From NCBI GenBank assembly GCA_020832495.1, contig JAFIEP010000020.1, positions 1 to 33,860 of the forward strand: a stretch of DNA of 33,860 nucleotides, given 5' to 3'. The position numbers and the translations under genes are program-made. Of this stretch, positions 6,489 to 13,748 are shown piece after piece; position 1 is the stretch's first letter, and every line of letters starts with the position of its first letter. The notes below the pieces were generated by a model. It ran no database searches. It was not told the origin of the DNA and worked only from the letters and a program-made list of their open reading frames with translations. Source of the stretch: Acidimicrobiia bacterium (GTDB lineage Bacteria > Actinomycetota > Acidimicrobiia > Acidimicrobiales > Acidimicrobilacustridaceae).

Positions 6489-7124
6489 ATGACGCAACGA
6501 ATGAGTAGCGTTGAATCCCACTTCTGGCCCGTCGGCTCCGAGCGCGTCCGACGCAAGGGCGACCACGCTCTCGACCGCCTGCACGCGGTTGCAGGCCGGG
6601 GCGGCAGCGACGCCACGATTGTCGTCGCGCTCCTCGAATCAGCAGCAGATGCAGCAGAGAGCCACGGAGCAATCAGTGCACTCCCATCGGCTGAGCTGCA
6701 CCAGTGGCGCGCGGTGGGAGCGACCTTCGACAAGCGGTCGAGAGCCCGCAACGACGAGCGTCTGGTCGACGCATTCGGCTCGCTCCTCGGTCGGTCGGTG
6801 ATCGGGGATGCGGCCATGGCGGAGGTTCTGGCGGTCGACAAGAGCCGGGTGTCCCAGCGGGTCGCCGACCGGAGCTTGTACGCCTTCACCGCCGGAGACG
6901 AGCGCGGCTTCCCGAGGTGGCAGATCTTCGAGGGCAAGGCACTGCCCGGTCTGAAGCTCGTGCTCCGATCGCTCGACCCGGAGCTGCATCCGCTGTCGGT
7001 GGACCACTGGTTCACCACCGAGAACCTCGACCTCGAGATCGACGGCACACCGGTCAGCCCGGCCACGTGGCTCGCCACCGGCGGTGACGCGCACAACGCT
7101 GCGAACCTCGCTGCCGATCTGTGA
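6489..7124 (+). CDS. Xre/MbcA/ParS-type antitoxin of the RES toxin
   Basis: The protein has 211 residues; the start at 6489 was chosen because a TACCAT box lies 6 nt upstream. Antitoxins of this type bind their operator through an HTH and block the RES toxin through a C-terminal domain. A helix-turn-helix is seen at about 101-128 (GRSVIGDAAMAEVLAVDKSR then VSQRV). The end (FPRWQIFEG at 141-149, LRSLDPELHPLSVDHWF at 159-175, TPVSPATWLATGGD at 187-200) matches the toxin-binding half that normally ends in an (S/T)P..WL..G motif. The first 90 residues are an additional helical region, longer than in compact Xre antitoxins. Its TGA overlaps the GTG of the RES gene (GTGA, 7121-7124), so the two are translationally coupled. 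Confidence 0.85.
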   Translation: MTQRMSSVESHFWPVGSERVRRKGDHALDRLHAVAGRGGSDATIVVALLESAADAAESHGAISALPSAELHQWRAVGATFDKRSRARNDERLVDAFGSLLGRSVIGDAAMAEVLAVDKSRVSQRVADRSLYAFTAGDERGFPRWQIFEGKALPGLKLVLRSLDPELHPLSVDHWFTTENLDLEIDGTPVSPATWLATGGDAHNAANLAADL

Positions 7125-7777
7125 GCGAACGCCTCCTGCGCCCTGACGCTGGCCGCATTCGCGACACCGCCCCTGGTGCACACGACCTCGCCAAGCTCCC
7201 CGCCGGAGCGACGCTCGTTCGTGTGCACCCCCTCGGTGGTGTCCATCCGAGCGCATGGAACGAACTTCGCTCGTTCGGGCCGACCAAGAGCCGCTTTGAC
7301 CACCAACCTCCGCCACGAAGGAACCATCCGAGACGACGGATCGGCTACCTCACCACCGGGCCGACCGCGTTCGTCGCCGCGCTCGCCGAGCACTTCCAAG
7401 ACGACAGCGGAAGGGTCGGACCGTTCGACCTGGCCATCGGGCTGCCGACCATCACCCTGTTCGAAACCGCCGAAGACCTGACCTTGCTGGATCTGGACGC
7501 CGGGTGGGTGACCCGAGCCGGCGGCAACCAGGCGATCCGCAGCGGACCCCGCGGCGTCTGTCGCGACTGGGCACGAGCGATCTACCGGCACCACACCACC
7601 CTGCATGGCCTCGCGTTCGGCTCGTCGGTGTGGGGGCCGGGTCGGTGCATCGTGATGTGGGAGCGAGCCACGGGAGTTTTCCCTGCGGCTCCGACGGCGA
7701 CACGGCGGCTCGACGATCCCGCACTGGCACCCGCGGTCATGAACGCAGCGCTGACGCTCGGGACCTACGTGCTGTAG
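7121..7777 (+). CDS. RES-domain toxin (NAD+ phosphorylase/hydrolase family)
   Basis: The protein has 218 residues from a GTG at 7121, overlapping the antitoxin stop by 4 nt. RES toxins deplete cellular NAD+ using an ADP-ribosyltransferase-like fold. The expected landmarks are present: LVRVHPLGG (Arg34), FGPTKSRFD (the R-F element at 58-59), IGYLTTGPTAFVAALAEHF with Tyr76 and Glu90, and LAFGSSVWG with Ser168/169 near the C-terminus. These correspond to the conserved Arg-Tyr-Glu-Ser set of the family, so the enzyme looks complete and active-site competent. There are no membrane or secretion signals, so it acts in the cytoplasm. Gene order (antitoxin then toxin) is the usual one for res-xre loci. 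Confidence 0.88.
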   Translation: MSERLLRPDAGRIRDTAPGAHDLAKLPAGATLVRVHPLGGVHPSAWNELRSFGPTKSRFDHQPPPRRNHPRRRIGYLTTGPTAFVAALAEHFQDDSGRVGPFDLAIGLPTITLFETAEDLTLLDLDAGWVTRAGGNQAIRSGPRGVCRDWARAIYRHHTTLHGLAFGSSVWGPGRCIVMWERATGVFPAAPTATRRLDDPALAPAVMNAALTLGTYVL

Positions 7778-7831
7778 AACGACGCCCCGAGGGTGGGTGG
7801 CTGGCGCTCTCCCCACGCTCACGCCTGCGGG

Positions 7832-7837
7832 TACGGT
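7832..7837 (+). promoter_or_regulatory. -10 box of the Vgb-like propeller gene
   Basis: TACGGT would start transcription near 7844. A GGAG at about 7859-7862 and an ATG at 7868 follow, giving a short leader with an ordinary RBS. The box lies 55 nt after the RES stop. Confidence 0.4.
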
Positions 7838-7867
7838 GAGGCGTCGCAGGTCGGAACTTGGAGTCGC

Positions 7868-10387
7868 ATGCGCACGGTGGGTCGAGTACACGATGGCGAG
7901 TCACGGGGTGGGCACCGGCGCCAGCCGCCGCACGTGGGTCTGCCCCGGGCCCGGCGGTCGAGGCGGGCGGCAGCGTCGGTGGTGGTCGCTGCCTTGCTGG
8001 CCACCCTGCTGGCCGTGGTCCCGGGTGCTGGCGGGGCCACCGAACCCGACGCCGAGATCGCCATGTTCCACGGCGGCATCGTCGGCCCGATCGGTATCAC
8101 GGCCGGGCCGGACGGGAACCTGTGGTTCACCGACGTGCACGGTCCGTCGATCGGACGCATCACCCCGGAAGGGCACCTGGCGGCATTCGTCCACCACGAC
8201 CTCCGCAATCCGCGGGGTATCACCGCCGGCCCGGACGGGAACCTCTGGTTCACCGACGAAGGTGCGCCCCTCATCGGACACATCACCACCGACGGCGACA
8301 TCACCACCTTCACCAACGACGACATCGGCGAGCCGGCCGCCATCACCGCCGGACCCGACGGCAGGCTGTGGTTCACGAACGGCTCGACCTCGATTGGACG
8401 GATCACCACCGACGGCGACATCACCACCTTCACCGACGACGACATCGGCCACGGCGAAACCATCACGGCGGGGCCTGATGGCGCCCTGTGGTTCGCCGGC
8501 GCCGCGGGCACGGTCGGTCGGATGACGACCGGTGGTGAGGTCACCACGTTCCCCGTCGACAACGCCAGCGGACTCGGGGAGATCACGGCAGGACCCGACG
8601 GCAACATGTGGTTCACCACCTGGGGGCCTTCGACCATCAGACGGTTGACGCCCGGCGGCGACGTCACCACCTTCACCGACGGCAGCCTGAAGAGTCTCTG
8701 GGGCATCACCGCCGGACCCGACGACGACCTGTGGTTCACCAACGACTGGCGCTCCATCGGGCGCATCACCACCGACGGCGAGGTCACCACCTTCACCGAC
8801 GACGACATCGGCGAGCCAGCGGCCATCACGGCGGGGCCTGACGGCAACGTGTGGTTCACCGACGTCGACCGCTACCCCTACCTCGACGGCGGCGGCGTCG
8901 GACGGATCACCCCCGACGGCGAGGTCACCGTCCACACCGGCATCTCCCACCCGTGGGACATCGCTGCGGGACCCGACGGCAACATGTGGTTCACCAACAC
9001 CGGCCCGTCGTCGATCGGGCGGATCACCCCCGACGGCACGGTCACCACCTTCCGCGACGACGCCATCGTCTGGCCGCTCAGGATCACGGGCGGGCCCGAC
9101 GGCAACGTGTGGTTCACCGACCCCGACGCCCGGGCGATCGGGCGCATCACGCCCGCCGGAGAGGTGACCAGCTACCCGCACGAGGGGATCCACGGCGAGG
9201 TGTGGGCCATCACCGACGGCCCCGACGGCAACGTCTGGTTCGTGAACGGAACGGGCTCGATCGCTCGCGTCACCACCGAGGGCGCCTTCACCTTCTTCGC
9301 CGACGAACGCATCGACTACCCCACAGGCATCACCGCCGGGCCCGACGGCAACGTGTGGTTCGCCAACTCCAGCAATGACCACCCGATCGGCCGGATCGCC
9401 ACCGACGGTCACCTCACCTTCTTCGACCACGAGGACGTCAGAGGTCCCGAGGCCATCACCGCCGGTCCCGACGGTGCGCTGTGGTTCCTCAACGGCGGCA
9501 ACTCCATCGGGCGGATCACCACCGACGGGGCCGTCACCGTTTTCCGCGACGACGACCTCGGTCCGTGGGGGCTCAATGGGCTGGCGTTCGGCGACGACGG
9601 CAACCTCTGGTTCACCAGAGCGAGCGGCTCGGTCGGTCGGATGACCACCGACGGCGAGGTGACGCTGTTCACACACCCCGGGATCGTGGACGGGATGGGC
9701 ATCGCCGCCGGTGCCGACGGGACGGTGTGGTTCGTCAACTGGGGCTCACATGCCGTGGGGCGCATCAGCTTCCCGTCGCCGGCCCCGCCCAGCGAGTGCG
9801 GCCCGACCGAACCCGGACCGTTCATCGATGTCGGCGGTGAGCACCCGTTCTGCGGCGAGGTCGAGTGGCTGGCCGCTTCGGGGATCACCACCGGCTTCGA
9901 CGACGGCACCTTCCGCCCCACCGTGGCCGTGTCCCGCCAGGCCATGGCCGCGTTCCTGTGGCGCTTCGCCGGCGAACCCGACGTCCCGGGCGGCCCACCA
10001 GCCTTCGCCGACGTCGACCCGGCCCACCCCTTCTTCACACCCATCCAATGGATGGCCTACACCGACCTCTCCACCGGCACCCCACAACCCGACGGCCCAC
10101 CCACCTACAAACCCACCGACGCCGTCTCCCGCCAGGCCATGGCGGCGTTCCTCCACCGTTTCGCTGACGATCCTGACGTGACGCTCGGCGATCCGTTCTT
10201 CGCTGACGTGAGCGAGTCGCATCCGTTCTTCGAGGCCATCCAGTGGATGGCCGACAGCGGACTGTCGACCGGCACCGCTCAGCCCGGCGGCGACCCCGCC
10301 TACCTGCCGGTGAACCCGGTGTCGCGCCAAGCGATGGCCGCGTTCCTGCAGCGCTTCGACGAGAGCATCGGCGTGCCGACGAGCTAG
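7868..10387 (+). CDS. Secreted Vgb-like beta-propeller protein with three SLH-like repeats
   Basis: The protein has 839 residues from an ATG at 7868, preceded by GGAG; an in-frame GTG/ATG start further upstream at 7793 would put untypical sequence before the signal peptide. An Arg-rich n-region and hydrophobic core (about 36-51) predict Sec export with cleavage near Ala57. Fourteen repeats of about 40-45 residues follow (about 64-640), with the core ITAGPDGN(L/V/M)WFT(D/N)...IGRITxDGxxTxF, as in virginiamycin B lyase (Vgb), whose fold is one seven-bladed propeller. Fourteen repeats suggest two propellers in tandem. Three SLH-like repeats end the protein (FxDV..xHPF...(V/I)(E/Q)W(L/M)A..G(I/L)(T/S)TG...SRQAMAAFL(W/H/Q)RF) and probably tether it to the envelope. 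Catalytic activity cannot be claimed; structural or ligand-binding roles are as likely. A decayed relative lies at 1381-1636. Confidence 0.88.
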   Translation: MRTVGRVHDGESRGGHRRQPPHVGLPRARRSRRAAASVVVAALLATLLAVVPGAGGATEPDAEIAMFHGGIVGPIGITAGPDGNLWFTDVHGPSIGRITPEGHLAAFVHHDLRNPRGITAGPDGNLWFTDEGAPLIGHITTDGDITTFTNDDIGEPAAITAGPDGRLWFTNGSTSIGRITTDGDITTFTDDDIGHGETITAGPDGALWFAGAAGTVGRMTTGGEVTTFPVDNASGLGEITAGPDGNMWFTTWGPSTIRRLTPGGDVTTFTDGSLKSLWGITAGPDDDLWFTNDWRSIGRITTDGEVTTFTDDDIGEPAAITAGPDGNVWFTDVDRYPYLDGGGVGRITPDGEVTVHTGISHPWDIAAGPDGNMWFTNTGPSSIGRITPDGTVTTFRDDAIVWPLRITGGPDGNVWFTDPDARAIGRITPAGEVTSYPHEGIHGEVWAITDGPDGNVWFVNGTGSIARVTTEGAFTFFADERIDYPTGITAGPDGNVWFANSSNDHPIGRIATDGHLTFFDHEDVRGPEAITAGPDGALWFLNGGNSIGRITTDGAVTVFRDDDLGPWGLNGLAFGDDGNLWFTRASGSVGRMTTDGEVTLFTHPGIVDGMGIAAGADGTVWFVNWGSHAVGRISFPSPAPPSECGPTEPGPFIDVGGEHPFCGEVEWLAASGITTGFDDGTFRPTVAVSRQAMAAFLWRFAGEPDVPGGPPAFADVDPAHPFFTPIQWMAYTDLSTGTPQPDGPPTYKPTDAVSRQAMAAFLHRFADDPDVTLGDPFFADVSESHPFFEAIQWMADSGLSTGTAQPGGDPAYLPVNPVSRQAMAAFLQRFDESIGVPTS

Positions 10388-10429
10388 CGGGGTGACAGCG
10401 TCCGGAACCTCAACGTCGTCGGGCTCAGG

Positions 10430-12241
10430 TCAGCGCACGGCCGACCAGCCCGTGTCGTCGTGGCGCAGCTCGACCTGCGCGTCGGTGCCGACCAGGTACG
10501 CCGTCGTGGCAGTCGGGCTGCACGCCGTGACGTAGAAGGGGAAGCCCGTCGCCGTGTCCGACCCGCCGAGCGGGTGCTCGGCCACCACGACGTCGGCGAC
10601 CTCGGTCGAGAAGCAGTGTGACCCCAGATCGAGATGCTCCCATTCCGGGGGAACCTCCGATCTGGGAAAAGCGGTGGTCCGCTCGCCTGGCTGCACCTTC
10701 CCCACCACGATGTGACTCTCCACCCGAGGGATCGACCGCTCGCCGACCGAGCCTCCCTGGGTGGCCACCACGTAGTAGTCACCATCGACCTTCCACAGCG
10801 CAGGCAGTTGGGCGAAGCCGCAGAACTCCCGATCGACGGTGCCGACCGTGAGATGTGCACAGGTCTGGTTGCTTCCGTCCTCGGCACGAGCGACGGTCGA
10901 TGGAAAGCTCGACCACTCACCCTCGCCTGGCCTAGCTGGCCCATCCGAAGGACCACCCACCTCGAGCAGGTAGAGCTTGGGCCGTGCCGCTCCGCTCTCG
11001 AAGAGGACCACCGCCCCATCGGTCTCGACCGGTCGCAGGAGGCCCGAGGTCGAGGGAACGGCTGGCAACTCCTCGAAGGTCAGCTCCGGCTCGTCGAACC
11101 GCAGGACCCTGCCGTCGCAGCCGACCACCACCACGGGAACGCCCTCGTCGCCGGCGATGCCGTGCAGGCAGCGCATCGGAGGGAGCGAAGAAGGCGGCAG
11201 CGGTGCCTCCCAGATGATGCGTCCCTCGGGGTCGGTGCGGGAGATCGTGAGGTCGTTGCCGCCGGAGGGGAACTCGCCGCGGATCGAATACAGCGAGTCG
11301 CCGAGAGCAGTCACGATCTGCGCGTCGTCGGGAGGGCGCTGGTTCGTGGGCTGCCATTGGTTCGATCCGCTCGGCAGTTCGAGTGCCTGATCCGCCACAT
11401 GGAGCACAACTCGGTCGTCGAGCGGCCACTCGCTGCCGCTCCCCACGGCCTGATCGCCCAGCGGGTTCGGCAGCACTCGCCAGGTATCGGTGTCGGGGTG
11501 GTAGGCAGCAACATCGCTGAGCCACCGACTGCTCGGCACCCCCGGCGGCATGCTGTCCTCCATGGGCTCACCGTCGGACCGTGCGCCCCCGGCCAGGATC
11601 ACCTCCGAACCGTTCCAGGCGGCCGCCGCGCCGGCACGTGCTTCGATGGGCGCCTCGGCGAGAGGCTGCCAGGACGGGGGATCGCCAGCCAGGAGGTAGC
11701 CCTGCTCGGGGTAGACGGCGCCAGTTGGGGGATGACCCACGTCCGCATCGTTGCCGCCCCACAGGAAGAGCCCGGCGGGCGTGGGGACCACCGCGGCGCG
11801 TTCCCGAGCCTCGAAGGGGGTCTCGATCTCCTCCCACGACGACGAGTCGGCGGAGGCGAGGTGATGGGTGCGAGCCACCCTCGGCGGTGCAAGCGCAGAA
11901 CCCTCCTGGGTGAGGGCGACGAACCCGTCACCGAGCGCGTAGACCTGCGCCTTCTCGTCGTCGGTGGGGACTTCAGGCAACGTCCGCCAGCTCATCGTCA
12001 CGTCGTCGGACTCGTCGGCCACCACCTCCACATCAGTAGGCGGATCGTCCGCGAGCAGCGCCACGCCGGCGAGGACCAACGCCATCACGACCGACACGCC
12101 GGCGACCGCAGTCCGGCGACGCCGCCGCCGGCGCACCTGCACCTTCTGGGCCGCCACCCGCTCGAGCGTCGGCGTCGGGGGGTCCATCGTTTCGGCCGCC
12201 GACCGCAGCCGATCGGCGATCTCGTGCTCAGAGCTGTCCAT
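10430..12241 (-). CDS. Membrane protein with kelch-like ectodomain, putative anti-sigma factor
   Basis: The protein has 603 residues from an ATG at 12241. A 44-residue cytoplasmic N-terminus (MDSSEHEIADRLRSAAETM and a very Arg-rich stretch at 37-43) precedes one transmembrane helix (about 45-63, VAGVSVVMALVLAGVALLA). The rest lies outside the cell. Recurrent segments such as LGDGFVALTQEGS, TPAGLFLWGGNDADVG, WNGSEVILAGGARSDG and AAYHPDTDTWRVLP have the G-G and W spacing of kelch beta-propeller blades. The start overlaps the sigma-factor stop by 14 nt, so the two should be co-translated, and an anti-sigma or sigma-associated sensor role is inferred from this alone. The canonical zinc anti-sigma motif is absent from the N-terminus. 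It is convergent with the propeller-SLH gene, 42 bp away. Confidence 0.65.
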   Translation of the reverse strand: MDSSEHEIADRLRSAAETMDPPTPTLERVAAQKVQVRRRRRRRTAVAGVSVVMALVLAGVALLADDPPTDVEVVADESDDVTMSWRTLPEVPTDDEKAQVYALGDGFVALTQEGSALAPPRVARTHHLASADSSSWEEIETPFEARERAAVVPTPAGLFLWGGNDADVGHPPTGAVYPEQGYLLAGDPPSWQPLAEAPIEARAGAAAAWNGSEVILAGGARSDGEPMEDSMPPGVPSSRWLSDVAAYHPDTDTWRVLPNPLGDQAVGSGSEWPLDDRVVLHVADQALELPSGSNQWQPTNQRPPDDAQIVTALGDSLYSIRGEFPSGGNDLTISRTDPEGRIIWEAPLPPSSLPPMRCLHGIAGDEGVPVVVVGCDGRVLRFDEPELTFEELPAVPSTSGLLRPVETDGAVVLFESGAARPKLYLLEVGGPSDGPARPGEGEWSSFPSTVARAEDGSNQTCAHLTVGTVDREFCGFAQLPALWKVDGDYYVVATQGGSVGERSIPRVESHIVVGKVQPGERTTAFPRSEVPPEWEHLDLGSHCFSTEVADVVVAEHPLGGSDTATGFPFYVTACSPTATTAYLVGTDAQVELRHDDTGWSAVR

Positions 12242-12761
12242 CGGGGCCTCCCACGTCTGATCTCAGGCGTCGGCGGGCTTTCACGAGGCTGGCGGAGACG
12301 CCGCCCTCGGACAGGTCGAGCACCGCCGCGATCTCGCGCTCGGACAGGTCAGCGAAGTAGCGCAGGGCCACGACCTGTCGTTGCCGCAACGGCAGCCGGC
12401 GAATGGCCCGGTGCAGTTCGATGTCGGGCAGTGCGGCGCAGGGCGCCGGGATCTGCTGCCCCACGATCAGGTCGGCCGGGTGCTCGCGGAGGCGACCCCG
12501 CCGCTTGGTCAGGTTGATGGCGACCGTCCATACCCAGCCATCTGCGGTCGGCGAGGCACTGAGTCCACGGCCCCATCGGTCCCACGCCCGGGCGAAGGCC
12601 TCGGCCACGATGTCCTCGGTGCGGCTCGGATCAGCGGTGATGGCCAGCACGGCCCTCGAGACGCGTGGCGCGACCACCTGATACCAGGCCTCGAACGAGC
12701 CAGAAGCAAGTTCCGCTTCGGAGCTCGGCTGCCGCACTGCCTCCCGTTCCATCAGGTGCAC
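12228..12761 (-). CDS. RNA polymerase sigma-70-family (ECF-type) factor
   Basis: The protein has 177 residues from an ATG at 12761; a second ATG at 12752 sits 6 nt after TATGTG and may be the real start. Region 2 spans about 25-92 (SFEAWYQVVAPRVSRAVLAI, EDIVAEAFARAWDRWG, WVWTVAINLTKRRGR), with the usual D..E...R.W and W...A.N pattern. Region 4 spans about 114-168 (IRRLPLRQRQVVALRYFADL, SEREIAAVLDLSEGGVSASL, VKARRRLR), with its helix-turn-helix. There is no region 3, as expected for ECF factors. Its stop overlaps the start of the kelch-type membrane protein by 14 nt, giving a sigma/putative anti-sigma operon. The targets are unknown. The adjacent envelope genes are candidates. Confidence 0.88.
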   Translation of the reverse strand: MHLMEREAVRQPSSEAELASGSFEAWYQVVAPRVSRAVLAITADPSRTEDIVAEAFARAWDRWGRGLSASPTADGWVWTVAINLTKRRGRLREHPADLIVGQQIPAPCAALPDIELHRAIRRLPLRQRQVVALRYFADLSEREIAAVLDLSEGGVSASLVKARRRLRSDVGGPDGQL

Positions 12762-12861
12762 ATAGCCTCAGCGGGGTCAGATCCCTTACTTCTCGACCGA
12801 GACCGCAACGGGATGAACCCCCGAGCGGCGGCCCGGCTGCAGCCCAGCGTTGCACCCCGTC

Positions 12862-12867
12862 TACGGT
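12862..12867 (+). promoter_or_regulatory. -10 box for a leaderless HAD phosphatase transcript
   Basis: TACGGT is followed by 7 nt and the GTG at 12875. No Shine-Dalgarno is seen, so a leaderless start at 12875 is favoured over the GTG at 12866, which would lie inside the box. Confidence 0.5.
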
Positions 12868-12874
12868 GAGCATC

Positions 12875-13669
12875 GTGCCCACACCGGTCCGACTCGTCGC
12901 CACGGACCTCGACGGCACCCTGCTCGGCCCCGACGGTCAGCTCTCCGACCGCACCCGCGCCGCGCTCGACGCCGCCCGTGCCGCCGGCGTGGTGGTGGCG
13001 GCCGCCACCGGTCGCAGCCACCGCACGGCGCTCCCCCGGGTCGGCAACCACGTCGACTGGGCGGTGTGCTCCAACGGCGCCGTGCTCTACGACGTGGGCC
13101 ACGGGGTGGTCGACGTCCACCACCCCATCGGGCCCGAACTCGTTGCCCGCCTGGTGGCCGACCTGGCCGCACACATCCCCGAGATCGGCCTGGCGTGGGA
13201 AACGGTCGACGGTTTCGGGGCCGACGAGGCCTTCCACCGCATGCGCCCGCACACCGAACGACTCCTCCTCACCGCGCCCCTCGGTGACCTGCTCGAGAGC
13301 AACGCGGCCGTGACCAAGGTCCTGGTGGCGCATCCCTCGCTGGTGCAGGACATGCTGCTCGAGGCCCTGCGCCCCGTGCTGCCCGTCGAGGTGGAAGCCA
13401 CCACCTCGGGGGCCGACTTCGTGGAGGTGACCGCCGACGGCGTCGACAAAGCGTTCACCGTGGGGCTGCTGGCCGAACGCCTCGGCATCGAACGCCACGA
13501 GGTACTGGCCTTCGGCGACCACCTCAACGACCTGCCGCTGCTGTCGTGGGCCGGACGGTCCGTGGCCATGGCCAACGCCCACCCGGCGGTGCTCGACGTG
13601 GTGGCCGAACACACCGATCACCACGCCGACGACGGCGTGGCCCGCGTGCTCGAGACCCTGGTGGGCTGA
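12875..13669 (+). CDS. Cof-type HAD-superfamily phosphatase
   Basis: The protein has 264 residues from a GTG at 12875. HAD hydrolases of the Cof/YidA type dephosphorylate small metabolites such as sugar phosphates, using an aspartyl intermediate and Mg2+. All four motifs are visible: DLDGTLL with nucleophile Asp11 and Asp13, ATGRS (motif II Thr45), Lys192 in GVDKAFTVGLLAERLG (motif III) and FGDHLNDLPLL with Asp215 (motif IV). The region between motifs II and III (about 60-185) is the type-2B cap that decides the substrate. Its length is normal. It is a cytoplasmic, probably single-gene unit facing the acyltransferase gene, with a 79-bp gap and no clear terminator. The exact substrate cannot be read from sequence. 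Confidence 0.9.
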   Translation: MPTPVRLVATDLDGTLLGPDGQLSDRTRAALDAARAAGVVVAAATGRSHRTALPRVGNHVDWAVCSNGAVLYDVGHGVVDVHHPIGPELVARLVADLAAHIPEIGLAWETVDGFGADEAFHRMRPHTERLLLTAPLGDLLESNAAVTKVLVAHPSLVQDMLLEALRPVLPVEVEATTSGADFVEVTADGVDKAFTVGLLAERLGIERHEVLAFGDHLNDLPLLSWAGRSVAMANAHPAVLDVVAEHTDHHADDGVARVLETLVG

Positions 13670-13748
13670 CCTTCGTCGCGGTGCCACTCGTCGTGCGGAC
13701 GATCGAGCTGCGGCCGGTGCCCCACGAACACCACCCTCGAGGAGCCGA

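Noticed and set aside
480-7800. An integrated element at tRNA-Arg with attachment-site repeats
   Set aside because: No second copy of the tRNA 3' end and no integrase, recombinase or transposase gene was found in the window.
7901-9676. Long minus-strand open frame opposite the propeller repeats
   Set aside because: It mirrors the repeat periodicity of the real gene and has no independent start signal or family features.
7868-10387. Virginiamycin B lyase (antibiotic resistance) call for the propeller gene
   Set aside because: The blade motif is Vgb-like, but there are two rings, a signal peptide and SLH-like tails. The catalytic residues cannot be confirmed, so a resistance function is not supported.
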